64,000 nt of DNA. Source: Spirometra erinaceieuropaei (taxonomy: Eukaryota; Platyhelminthes; Cestoda; Diphyllobothriidea; Diphyllobothriidae). Positions 44,876 through 56,720 of this stretch are shown piece by piece. Positions within the stretch are counted from its first letter, which is position 1, and every line of letters starts with the position of its first letter. The DNA is taken from positions 508,687 through 572,686 of the forward strand of contig CACRXP010000225.1 of the NCBI GenBank assembly GCA_902702965.1. Reading direction: 5' to 3'. The position numbers and the translations under genes were made by a program. Under the pieces are notes generated by a model. The model was given only the letters and a program-made list of their open reading frames with translations. It had not been told where the DNA came from and did not search any database.

Positions 44876-47800
44876 TTAGCGACAATGGAAGAGACGGGAC
44901 TGGACTAGTGATTTTTCGGCGTCATCACTGAATGACACTACAGTCGGGAGTGCGAGGGACGAGATACCAACCCCTGCCTCAGTTGATCATCGGACAAGCC
45001 CCCTTCATCCCTGCGCTAACGGGCGCTAGCGTCGTGTCAGCTAAAATCAGGAGTAGATGTTCACATGGGAGTGACAGGGTTCAACCCTATTGCAACCCCC
45101 TCCCTCTCTTCCTCCTCTGAAAACAGAGTTGAGGAATTGTTTTATGGCTGCGCTCTAATGTTAGTGGTTTAGTCCAAAGCACAGCCCAATCCCAGCTCTA
45201 GCTGTAGCTTTACCCTGTCTCCACCCTATACTGCTACCCTGTACCGGGTGGATGACCTCGGAAAGTGATATTGCCGTGGGGGGGGGGGTTGGAAAACTCC
45301 TAGTTTACCATGGTTTCGGAGCGGAACCTAGGATCATGATAGGCTAAAGAAAGCGAAAAATGCCTGGAATTAAACAGCAACTGAAAATTACTGTTTTTAT
45401 TATAGAGAAGGACAGCGTGAGCCGCAAGTATGATTGGGTTCCGATTTTATATCAGCTGCCAGGATAAAATAGTCGAGATTTAGAACAGAAAACTGAGCTA
45501 AAAATGCGTAAGTCAATCAGTCCCACATATGCCACTATTATGCTTTGAGGAGGAATTGCTCTTCGATATACGGCGGCTTGCGAGGACTTCAGGGTGGAAC
45601 TGTAAAACAAGAAAGCGTTAATAGTCTGCCTGGCTATCTGACGGTTTCATCTGTTAACGCCTTCCGTATGGGCATATAAACAATGATTCCATGATGCACG
45701 CCAAAAAGTTAACTATTTGTTACAAAACATTGTTTGAAGTCCGTTGTCTGAATCATATTTTAAATCTTTTCAAACACTTCCTACTGGATACGCTTTTTTA
45801 TGATTGGTCGGCAAGACCTGCGGTGCCTTTGTGTCCTTATTCACAGGCCAAGTAAGGAATCACTTTTTCATTCGGACATCAGTGCCCTGTCCCAATACAG
45901 TCAGTCATCCGAAAACGCCAACTTCACATAAAATTCAAAGTAGGAAAACTCCAGCAGTTGAGATTTTTAGGAAGATAGAGTTATAGACAGGTCCCCTGAA
46001 CAGCAAAAATCATAAAGTCCATGAATTGAGCTTGAACTGTTAACTAAATGACTTCTCGGAGTACGTTTACGAAGATCTTGAAAGTCAGCGAGCAACAAAA
46101 TAAGGCTTGCAAGCAAGCACGCAAAACGTTGCATCGCATTTTGTATATAGTTTCAAGTAACGCAGTTTAAGTTAGACTGTGACAGTGGATTTCCTTGAAC
46201 GTAAATACAAGACAATACATACAGGAGTAATATGGCTGCCCTTAGATGGCACATCCATAATGCTACGTGTCTGCATAATCTGGACAAACTGATGATCGTT
46301 AACCTAAATGGCCTTCATCTTCAAAATTTTTCCGGAGTTTCTTTTAATACTCCCCGTTTCGTGGATGAAAAGCATAGAAATTCACATTTCATGATTATTT
46401 AATCAGAAAATTGTCCTTGGGATTTGAAGAAACATGTACTTCAGTCATTCAAAGCTTTGTATTTATATGGGTTTTGGTTGTTGGCTTTCTGATGGATTAG
46501 TTCTGTTTCTGCAAAATTATTAATGCCGCTTTTTAAACCTGCCCCATGCTGCATGTTTGTAACATGATTGCATGAGAACTGAAAAGTTTCCTGATCTGGA
46601 TTTAAATAAGAATTTAATTTCTGCGTCAGTGAATGTGCAAGCGCCTGATTGGAAACCCAGAGACCAACCAGTATCGCAGGTTATCCCAAAATGGAGAGTG
46701 ATGGGTATGCTTTCTGAAACAAAATCAATCTCTCCTTGTTTTAAGTCTGATAGATTAAATGAGAACTTTCCCAAAAGGAGCGTGGGAAGCCACATTTTTA
46801 CCTATTTTACATAACATACGATGAAACATTGATGTTTGGCCAACAACCGGACAGCTAATATGACCAAGTATAGGCTACAGGCTTCGACTGGAACCCTTTA
46901 AAATCTTCATTCCGTCAATGGGCCATCAAACCTTAATTTCCGGTTACCGATCGACCTAACAGCACGTCCAGCAGACCTCGTCCATGACCCAAATGGACCT
47001 AGCATCCGCTCTTCAGGGGCATGTTAATGCATGATCGAGGGGTTAGAAGTAGCGTCCGCGGGGCCTTGGGTACGTCTGGATGGTAGGGCTATAGCAGATT
47101 AAGCATCTTCTTCGTAACGCAAAGTGGCAGTTGCACGTCATGACAGAATTCTTGCGAATCCGCCAGAAAGCAACTGCTTCCCACTGGGTTTGTGCTAACC
47201 GGCTCGTCAGCTGCCTCTATACCCATCGTAAACGTAAAAAACCTACCCGTAGGAACTTCTGGACTCAAAATAGGCATTTGTCTTTCTTGCGAATCATCTG
47301 CTACTTCATAGGATGTTGATGGGACCGAGCACTGAGGTTCCTCAATGGCGGTATAGTATGCCTGTATGTCCCGCTTAATGAGCTTGTAGATAGTGCCCTG
47401 GTGGTAATCCGTTGTAGCTACACTTCGTATTTACTTCGCATGGACAACAACAACAACAAAGTAATTTAGAATGGGTATACGTGGAGCGCAAACTTGCAGA
47501 CTGTCTCGAGATTTACCATTCAGCTACTAAACCTAACTGCCCCCCCCCCGAACTTTAAAATCCAAAAGTAATCCCAATAATTACAGGTTGCAAACATAAA
47601 AGATATTGAAAGGATTTGGTTTTACGTACCACTGTTGCAAAGACTGACCGAAATGAAAGGGCAGTAGAAGGACGACTGACGTTCACCAAGCAGCTTACTC
47701 AGCAGATTAGTGCTAAACACGTGATCCAATTAAATGAAGCTCCGTTGGAAAGACCACTCGGGAGGCCTTTAACGGCAAATCTATACGTAATCCATTATTT

Positions 47801-49964
47801 AATTTCGACTAATTAGCTTATTTTTGTGGTAAAGTAGACTTATGCACGCGGTATAGAGCTTCCCTGTAATTCACGAGGTATGCATGAAATCATGAGGGGG
47901 CATGCCCTGTTACAAGGCCCCTCCCAACCCCACCTACCGAGGGGGCCACGTGCTGGCAGGTTCAGCAGGAAAAGGGGAGAATCACGCTAATAGGCACTAT
48001 TTCTAATGTAATTTACGCAGATGACTGAAAATGTGTTCATTCGTGAGTCAAGACGCAGTCGCTGAAGAGACCCTCAACAGCAAACCGGCTTCACAGTGCA
48101 AGAAACACTTTTCACGAGTTTCAACGTATGCTCTGATTGCTGAGGCACGGAGGCAGGAGGCTCTTATCCGAGTGCGTTTCTCAAGTTTAACACCGGGGAG
48201 GGACGGCTGCCGAAATCAAATTTGAGTCTGCCGTCTCCCAGTGCCTTCCCATTTACCAGTATGTGTTAGATTCGCAAAACTCCCAAGATATATGATACAC
48301 CGCAAGTCACCCCGGGGACCTTTTTTATATTCTAGAGCTCAATCAATATTCAAAGAAGAAAGCTACTGACAACCCGTTGCCCGCTGGTAGGTGAAACGCG
48401 ATTATTCCTCTCTAGTTGATAGATTTTAGCTCAAATAATTATATGAGAGCTTTTGGGCAAAGCCTAAGACAGTCAGTTCGGAGGGTTTTACTTCAAGTAT
48501 GTGTAGCAATTTCCTCGTAAATTAAACAAGACAGCATGAAAACTGGAGTTTTGATATCGGAAAGCACGTGGGGAACGTTGGGGGGAGGGGACGCTACCGA
48601 CGGACTGGACCCCTAGCAGTTGCGTTATGCAGCGACATAAGATAGGCGAAACATGCGAGTCCGAACTTTTAACTAGTACCAATGCCGTCAGTTCGGCAAG
48701 CCACGGAGTTTTAGTACCTAATTTGTTTTCTAAGGGGCACTTTTTCTCTGCACTTTTGGTAGTCAGGGCGGCCGTAGCAACAAAAAAAGTTCACTGCAAT
48801 TAGTATTGATGATTTGTAAGTACACATTGTTTTGTGATTAAACTGTGCCATGACGGCGTGAAATGTCTGCCTTACAATGTGCACAATCTCCAATCATACA
48901 CATATTAAGCGATGGCAGGTGAAGAGTTTTACTCCATTTTGCACCGAATTTCACTTTCCGCGCTTCCAGAATCTCCGTTTGGTCGTGGAGCAAAACTACT
49001 TTCTACTGAAGGTCCACTCTGGGCTCTTCAGCAAAAAGATGAATCACACTGAATGCACAAGTTCCGTACTAGCGTCAGTATCCGCGACTGAGTGCGGCGT
49101 TCTCTCTCTTTCTCTCTGCGTTCGGTTGTCGCATCTTACAGTTGAGAGTGGGGTAATTCCGTCAGGCTGGCAGTCTGGCGTCTCCCGCGTCTAGGGGAAG
49201 CGTTGGCGGAGTGAAAAAGGGTGGAGCGCCTGCATTCAGACGAACGTTGCTGCCAGTAGAATTAGATGCCTGGGACCCTGACACAGCGGTTCACGGCGCG
49301 ACTTCTAACTTTACGTAGGCTATTCATTGCATGCACCAGCAAGACAAAATACACGGTACACGAACGGAAATTTTAGTGGGCTCTGTTGGCCAGCCAAATT
49401 TTGAGGGAGGGGGTTATGTACCTAATTCGCTCCCATATGCCAGGCCTTTGTCACCGTGTTTTTTCGCAAACTCATCCCGCTCACGGGAGGCCGTCCGTCA
49501 CGTCTGTCTTAACTGCCCCACTGTTACTTGCATTGAAGGTAACCGCTCCAGGCTAAAGACCGGGGAATGACCGCGTAGGGGAAAGGTTGGCGGTAAGTCC
49601 GTCAGTAAAGAATGATGATAATTGCAAAAATGTGTGCATCCCCAATGCTTTGCAGAGTTGGGAAGTTTTTGCTGATTTAGATTATCTGACGAAAGCCATC
49701 AGTGAGGCCAGCTGGAATGTCACATTGGCAGGAGCCTCCATTCCGCCAAACCTGTTCGTGTGGATCAGGCAGGAAATTTGTTCTTAGGACTAATAAGACG
49801 AGTCCGGCCACAGACACCGTCAATAGTCTTATATACACAAATATTTGATGTGACAAGGAATTAGCCAGTATATTGTCTAATTTACCATCGGACTTCACAA
49901 AGCTTTCCTCAGATGACCGTCATTTCGACTGTCAAGAGCGATAAAAGCCGTCGCGTGCTTCATT
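44876..49964. other. Long gene-free stretch, nothing recognised
   Basis: About 5 kb without motif-bearing frames. It holds single-base runs (G near 45280, C near 47541) and short CAA repeats near 47445. No match to the window's repeat families. Confidence 0.4.
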
Positions 49965-50150
49965 GTGTCGGGCCAGTACAGGGGTGGACTTGCACGGCAT
50001 CTATGGCACTCGTTCTCTTCCCCTGCCCATACCGCCTCGGTGACAGAAAATTGCCGAGACAACCGGAGTTGGGCTCAGAGCCGGTACCTGACAAAACTGA
50101 GCCACCCGTCTACGCGTGCCACACACAACCTTGTCGCCCGTTGTACCTGT
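49965..50150 (-). repeat. FR2 repeat, partial copy
   Basis: Minus strand contains GTGTGTGGCACGCGTAGACG, a CTGTCACCGAGGC segment, the G-rich block, CATAGATGCCGTGCAAGTCC. A segment near 50045-50090 resembles the FR2 head in the plus direction, so the copy is rearranged. Confidence 0.5.
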
Positions 50151-50609
50151 CCAGGTACTTTAAAGGTGGATTGGATCTCATATATGTAAGAACGCCATAA
50201 GGGTCACACTAAGGGGAGTCCATTGTAGTCTAGTTCGTAGTTTTAAGGAGAACCGAGGTATTCCGTCAGTTTGCATCCTTCCGGACCGCAAATATCAGCG
50301 CGTCGTGATAGACTAAGGCGCATCGGATGAGTGCGCTGATGTGCCCCTCGCTCAGAGGGCGTTATGGAGGATTCACACAATTCTACAATGGATGTGGACG
50401 ATGCTGTGTGCTTACTAAGCACCGCTGATAAACGGACATGCTCGATGCCCCTTGAGTGTACTTTTCATGGTCTTAAGAGTCTCATACGTGCGAACATTTT
50501 TTAAAACCAAATGACACACCTTCTTTAACCATAAATGCTGTAAAATGCGTAATCTTCCACCGAGTGAGGACAAGAAAGGACTTTTTTTACACTGCACTAA
50601 AATTTGTGG

Positions 50610-50970
50610 CTAGGAAGTTTGCCGACTAACGGGATACCTCGGTACTTCACAGAAGGCATATTCGGACTTAAAGGTTCCCTCAAGATGTGGCCTTTATGGC
50701 ACCCCGATGCATGTGACATCAAAACCGTCCTGTGTGGCACGCGCAGACGGCTTTGCCAGCCACCACATCCACCCCCTACCTACTGCCATCTTAACCTCGT
50801 CTTGCCAGTGAAGTGGGGTGGTGAGGGGGGAGAGAGTGCGCAAGACGCGTTGCAAGTCCGCCATCACTTTAAACTGTTTCACGTGCAAGTCTTCTGTGCT
50901 GGATCCACTCCGTGGGGCATGCGGCAGACGTCGTTGCCTGCGTTGCTTAAACTGTCGCCGCATCTGGCAT
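50610..50970 (+). repeat. FR2 copy in array unit 1
   Basis: Head AAGTTTGCCGACTAACGGG, ATACCTCGGTACTTCACAG; middle GTGTGGCACGCGCAGACGG; 3' part GGGGAGAGAGTGCGC, GCAAGTCCGCCATCACTTTA, AACTGTTTCACG, GGATCCACTCCGTGGGGC. Confidence 0.7.
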
Positions 50971-51759
50971 TTGCAAACTTTTTAAATATAGCTTACAAAA
51001 TGAGACGCATGATCATAACTTGTTCGAATGCTTACTGACAGTCAGAAAGTCACTTCATAGAGACGAGAATCAAAACGTGTGACGCTGTTCCGGAGACGTC
51101 ATATAGGGCTTATTCAGCTCCATAGTGGATGTGGACCATGCTGTTTACTTACTAAGCACCGCTAATAAACGGACAGACTCGAGGCCCCATGAATGTACAT
51201 TTCAGGGTCTTGGAAAATCTCATACGTACAAACATTTTTATTAGCAAACGGCACGGTTTGTTGTAGAAGTCGTAAGTTTTTACTATATAACTACAAGGAG
51301 GAATATGTTGTGCGGGTTATCTATAAAGTACATTTGGATTAATAAATGCATTGAAATCCAATGGGAAAAATGCACACTCCATTAGTAGTTCATGTTAACT
51401 GAGTGTGGTTTTTGAAGGCGATCGGAAAAATTTTATTCTAACGACAGCGTACCGGTGTGACTGAAATACTCTGGAACTATGCGGTGGAATAGTTAGTATT
51501 ACAGCCCCATCTAAGTAATCCTTTCCAACTGAAAGCACGTCTTAGAATTTCTGCTTACGTTTCACGAGACAGGTCAACTACTTTAGGTCCCCACGCACCG
51601 CCACACACCAAGTCTATACCCGTAACCATCTGGTTTTCGGATTTGAACATCGCAGAGCGAAGGGATAGAGAGAGAGAGACCGAAACAGTGAAATCCATCC
51701 TCACGGCACTTCAGAGCATTTCTCACTAGCATGAATATGACACGCCTAAATTCATTACA

Positions 51760-52325
51760 ATGCACTGAGAGTCGTGGTTTAGAAGTCTGTCAACTGACGG
51801 GATACCTCGGTCCTTCACAGAACCGAGACTCGGGCTCAGGGTGTTTTATGGCGCCCTCATGCATGCGAGACCCAAAGTATCCTCACATAAGCATGTTGTA
51901 CTCTGGGGGGTCGGATCGTGTGTGGCACGCGTAGACTGGTTGTTCAGCTTTGCTATTCACTTCGTCCCCCGACCTTTTCTTGCCATCGGAGTAAGGTGGT
52001 TAGGGAGGAGAGAGTAAGATGGATACTGTGCAAGTTTGCTAGCCCTTTAAACTGTTTCACACGCAAGTCATCGGCTCTGGGTCCACTTCGTAGAGCATGC
52101 GGCGTACTCTGGGGGTCGGCCCGTGTGTGGCACGCGTAGACTGGTACGTCCACGTCCACCTCCGCCCATCTTAACCCTGCCTTGCCATCGGAGCAAGGTG
52201 GCGAGTGCGCAAGATGCGGTGAAAGTCTACTATCACCATGAAATGCTTCAGGCGTAAGTCATCGGTGCTGGATCCACTCCGTGGAACATGCGATAGACGT
52301 CACCGCCTGCGTTGCAGCTTTTTTG
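51760..52325 (+). repeat. FR2 copy in array unit 2 with internal duplication
   Basis: Same order as in unit 1, but the middle-to-3' segment occurs twice. GTACTCTGGGGG..TCGG, GTGTGTGGCACGCGTAGACT and the following G-rich/GCAAGT block start at about 51898 and again at about 52104, an internal tandem duplication of about 205 bases. Confidence 0.7.
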
Positions 52326-53214
52326 ATGTGGATTACAAAATGAGACGCATGATCAGAACTTATTCGAATGCTTACTGGCAGTCAGAAAGTCACTTCATAG
52401 AGACGAGAATCGAGACGTGGGACGCATAAGTGGTAATTTCTGGTCCACTTACCCTCATCGGCCAGTCATACCCCGACCCCAAACGGGATGTCTGGGATTT
52501 AAAAGCCACTCACTTGATCATCGCCTGTTTTCGGGAGCTAAACTCTTTTCCACTTAAGCTGCAGTTCCACATTCTGCTAGCTGAGGTCAAAAACAATCAA
52601 TGCCATTCTGGATTCGCCGACCTATCCTGACTGCAGTGCGGAAATGGATATTAACCGTAGTGAAAGGATGTTAACCGATCAGATCAGGGGATAAGCGTGT
52701 CCACCATAGTTGATATTCCCGACTGCAACCGGCAACGATACTCTTTCGTCGTAATTATCCACCAAATGAGCACAAGGAAGAAGATTTTGTGCAGGTTTTC
52801 TGTTAAACACATTAGAATTACTAGGTGTATTGAAATTCAGTGGGAAAAATGCACACTCCACTGGTAGTCAGTATTTACAGAGTGTGACCTCTGCAGGCCG
52901 CTGAGAATAAACTCTTTCAAAAGCCGGCTCCATTTGTGCCCCAAACATGCTGGAACTATGCCGTACGACAACTGGTATTACAACCCCACCTAAGTAATCC
53001 TCTGTGAATTAAACTATGCTTTAGAATTTCCGCTAACACTTCATGTGACCGCCTAACTACAGTAGGTATCCTCATCCCGCCAGTCACCGCCTCCATTCCC
53101 TTTGCAAGCTGGTTGCCAGGCTTAGATATGGCCGATGCTGTGAAATTTGTCCTCACGGCACATTAGAGCATTCCTCCCCTCGTGTTAGTTTGACGCGCTT
53201 AAATCCATCGCAAT

Positions 53215-53610
53215 GCCCGAAGAGTCGTGGTTTGGGAATCCGCCAATTGACGGGACACCTCGGTTCTTCAGAGAACTGGGAGTCTTGCCCAGAGGCTCTT
53301 ATGGTATCCTCATTCGTGTGAGATCCAAAGCGTCCCCACAGAAGCCTACCGCACTCTGGGGGGCAGGGTTGTGTGTGGCGCCTGTAGGCAGGTTGTTTGG
53401 CTTCGCGATCACGTCCACCTCTGGTCATTTTAACCCTGCCTTGTCATTGGAGCCGGGTGGTGAGAGAGGAGAGAGCGTGGCGGATACGATGCAAGTCTGC
53501 TAGCACTTTAAACTATTTCGTGCGCAAATCACCGATTCTGGTCCACTCTGCAGGGCATGCGGTGGACGTCATCGCCAGCGATGATTGACCTGCGGTCGCA
53601 CCTGAAATTT
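53215..53610 (+). repeat. FR2 copy in array unit 3
   Basis: AGAGTCGTGGTTTGGGAATC, CAATTGACGGGACACCTCGG, then GTGTGTGGCGCCTGTAGGC, GAGAGAGGAGAGAGCG, GATGCAAGTCTGCTAGCAC, TTTAAACTATTTCGTGCGC, and GCATGCGGTGGACGTCATCG. Confidence 0.7.
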
Positions 53611-54050
53611 GCAATTTTGGCACATGATCAGCAAAAGGAAGCAATCACTGTCATTTTGAATTAGCATTCGCTAGCCTATCCTGGCTACAGGACAGAAAAG
53701 GGTACCGACCGTAGTGGAAGGGCATTAACCGATCAGGTCACGTGACATACCTGCCCAGCATAGCAAATATTCCGCAGCAACCTGGAGGAGCCGATAGACA
53801 CGTCACTTTCTAAATGGACATTTCATAGTTTTAAATAATTTCAAGATTAAGAACGTTTCAACAACCATAAAATATCCCTTTCCTGAGAAAAAAATTGAGG
53901 AAAACATAACTGTCTACCAAAACAAGTATAACAGGGCATATTTTGCATATTTTTACTATAAAAGGCATTTAAATTAATAAGGATATCGAAAATTAATGGA
54001 AAAAATGCGTCAAACCTCATTCTGTGAACAATCGGAATGCAACGAAATGA

Positions 54051-54974
54051 TTTTGTTTTAAAATTAAATACTGCTTGGCTTGAACAAAAAACTAGCTTGT
54101 TAAATCCCACTTTTAAAAAGCTTCTGAAGTTTGAGATCGTTTTGTGTTTATTTTGAAAATTTTCCCCGCCCGTCAATGAATTTGTAGGAAGAGTGACACT
54201 CCTCTTAATGGTGCTGTGTTCGGGATATTTGCTGCATTATAATCCAATGTTTATATATCGTACACACCGAATATGCTTCTGCCTAAAACTTCCACTGATT
54301 TATATTTTTAGTAAACTTAAGCTTACATTCAAAAAACCTTTGGGCCAAGTTTATTTGAAAAAACATTACGTTTTTTAAGGTTGTGAGATTTTCCGTCCCG
54401 CACTAGCCAACCCACTCCTCCACACCTGCGGCCTCAGATTAGTCCAGGCGCCATCGTTTTTGAAGACGATGGCCTGGTTCATCTGTTCGTCATTAGCACG
54501 GCCTCTTGGTTTCGATGGGCCCGTGCGATGGATGCCTACCGCGAAATCCAGGGCCGGCATTTAAAGGAAAGACCGATTTACCAACAAATCCGTCCCAATT
54601 TGAAGGGAAATTAGATTCGAAGCCGATAAAACACTGAGAAGGGTTACGATATCATCTAAATAAAACTCGCTTAAATTGGGGCCATAGTCCAAATGGCGGC
54701 TGGGCGTGTGAAGGGGCTTGCACATTCCCACTTAATATTATCTAGCTGCTTTTTACTCACGCTATTAACTTAGTATCAGTAGCAAGCGTAAGTTTAATTT
54801 TTTGTGTAACAAGCTCTTGCAGATGTTTTCATCTATGCATTAACGAGTTGCATTTAAAGTTTCGGAAAGCTTAACAAGGGTAACGGCTTTATTTATCTTG
54901 TTCGCTGATTTATTTTTAATCAAATAGTCGCGACCCTTAGTGTTAAATGAACTTCCCTGAGATAAGCCACAAAA
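54051..54974. other. Intergenic stretch, nothing recognised
   Basis: AT-rich, with a GC-richer patch at 54395-54560 whose minus-strand frame (ANDEQMNQAIVFKNDGAW) looks somewhat protein-like but is short and isolated. Confidence 0.35.
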
Positions 54975-55117
54975 TCCCCCAGTATGTTATTACCGACAAA
55001 GACGAGGGAGGCTAGAATGGCCGTTTCTAGCTTATTTGCCGTCGTCAGTCAGTCATTTTCAATCCCGAAGTGTGGAACATTCGAGGCTCAAATTCGCGAC
55101 CTATTAGTTTGAAGTCC
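54975..55117 (-). repeat. SINE, inverted copy with head fragment
   Basis: Minus strand: TCGCGAATTTGAGCCTCGAA (B-box region), TGTTCCACACTTCGGGATTG, GACGACGGCAAATAAGC, GGCCATTCTAGCCTCCCTCG, TCTTTGTCGGTAATAACA. The head is cut at about 55117, where the plus copy begins. Confidence 0.75.
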
Positions 55118-55335
55118 ACGGGTGTTCCACACTTCGGGGTTGGGTACGACGACGGCTAATAAGCCAGAAATGGCCATTCCAGTCTCCCTTGTCTTTGTTG
55201 GTAATAACATTCTGCCTATATCATGTGCCGCTATGCGACTGCTGGTTGGGCTCGAGGGAGAGCCCATAAGGCACAACGGAACGAGTAAGCTCGGTAAGAA
55301 TGATCGGTGAGCGCCCCCTATCACTAAATCCCCCG
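55118..55335 (+). repeat. SINE body, plus copy facing 54975-55117
   Basis: GGTGTTCCACACTTCGGGGT, GACGACGGCTAATAAGCCAG, AAATGGCCATTCCAG, TCTCCCTTGTCTTTGTTGG, GACTGCTGGTTGGGCTCGAG, GAGAGCCCATAAGGCACAAC, GGAACGAGTAAGCTCGGTAAG. One of the best-preserved bodies in the window. Confidence 0.8.
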
Positions 55336-56179
55336 GCAAATCGTGAGGTTTGTGTCGCTGTCTCGGAACCACACACTACGCGTTTTGTCGAGACTTCGAC
55401 CGACGTGACAGACGATGTCCACCGTTTGCTCGGTTAGATGGTAGTTGGTAGCCCTCCCGGTGCCGATAACTCCCAGCTACCTGTCGTACGGGATCCGTGG
55501 TAATAGGGGCTATACGGGTGGGGCAAATGAGTGGAGGCGTAAATGGCGCTGATAGTGTATGCCTTGAATTGACGCTCCTGCTAAAGTGAAAGCCTAATTT
55601 AAATAAGGCAGTGGCACGCAGGACGGCATAACGCAAGCGAGGTAAGACTTTAATGCCAAGAATATGTCTGGGCGGAAGAGAAAATCCGCAAATAATAGTT
55701 TATTGCCACTGCGGCCGCACTTAGAATTAAAACTATGGCAGTAGTTGTGTGCTATATGTTAGTGGAGAATTGGTAGACACCCTATCTGCGCGACGGTTGT
55801 CCTTTTCGTACACGATCACGCCGGACTCTGCAGGAGGTCTGGAGTAAAAAGACCCAAGGACGCAGGCAAACCGACAAAACGGAGAACTGCGTCAATCCGC
55901 CTAGGATGGTAATGAGAAGCATGATGAATCATAATCCGCCTAGGATAAATCTTTCGCCCTTTACTAAAGCTTTACGTGTGGGGGGTGCAATACGATGAAT
56001 CTATATAGGCATTTTTGCAGCGCCTCGTTCTCTGGGCGGTTACGTGAACAAGAAAGTCACCCTGACAGGGCTTCTGCGCGTGCACTCCCAGACATAGTGA
56101 GAACGTAATCACAGCTACTGAAATCGTAGTGCCTTAAACTGGTAGTGCAGGAAAGGATCGCTAACTGGCAGGGCTACCA
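55336..56179. other. Intergenic stretch, nothing recognised
   Basis: No motif-bearing frame. AATCCGCCTAGGAT occurs twice in 55890-55945, a small local duplication. Confidence 0.4.
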
Positions 56180-56335
56180 ACTACCATCCCGCCGTTTGCT
56201 CCATAGCAGAGTGAAAGTAGGCACGGCAACTTGAGCGTGATTTCTTTTATAGTGATGAAAGACTTGCGCAGCATCTACCGTCTTCTCTCCCCTCCCCGCG
56301 CCTGGATCCGGTGTCAAAACAAAGTGAGAGAGAGC
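56180..56335 (-). repeat. FR2 repeat, 3' part, upstream of the membrane-protein gene
   Basis: Minus strand: TTTTGACACCGGATCCAGGC, GGGGAGGGGAGAGAAGACGG, TAGATGCTGCGCAAGTC, ATCACTATAAAAGAAATCACGC broken into the family pattern. Closest to the copies at 5.9 and 50.0 kb. Confidence 0.65.
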
Positions 56336-56720
56336 GCACGCAGATGAAACAGCGTAAACCCGCACCAAGGTGTACCACAACATCCCTGGTCAGGCGCGAA
56401 TCCGCAGCCGGGTTTGTCACTACATCCATACTGTTAGCATTTGTTATGGGTGCGCATTTCCGACAACGCCCACAAGAATGTGATGTAACCCCCGTATTGG
56501 TCTAGCGCATCTACCGTTTTAGGGACAAACACGTTTTCCCACATCGTAGAGCATAAACAACTACTAACACGCTTCCTGTTTACAAAATAAAAGAAAGTTA
56601 ACTCCTTTAACTACACTACTGGGGGGAGGGGATTGTTATTCAGCTAATGACTAAATGCCTGCATTTGCGCCTTTAGGCCTCCAGCACTCAAATGTGACAC
56701 ATTGAGGCCGCCACTTTCAG
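56336..56720 (+). other. Upstream region of the membrane-protein gene
   Basis: No promoter element can be called with confidence. A G-rich run (GGGGGGAGGGG) lies near 56620 and the sequence becomes GC-rich just before the ATG at 56721. Confidence 0.35.

Larger units (their letters stand above)
50380..54050 (+). repeat. Tandem array of 1.1-1.5 kb units containing FR2
   Basis: Shared landmarks recur in the same order. CTTACTAAGCACCGCT.ATAAACG occurs at 50411 and 51148. An AT-rich block (TGGGAAAAATGCACACTCC) occurs at 51360 and 52840 and, decayed, at about 53998. FR2 occurs at 50610, 51760 and 53215. A tail AATGAGACGCATGATCA ... GACGAGAATC occurs at 50999-51075 and 52339-52411, and CCTATCCTG.CT.CAG at 52620 and 53675. 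The AT-rich blocks at 51291 and 52768 are 1477 bases apart. The first unit lacks the AT-rich block. Every open frame here is broken between units, so no protein is implied. Confidence 0.75.
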
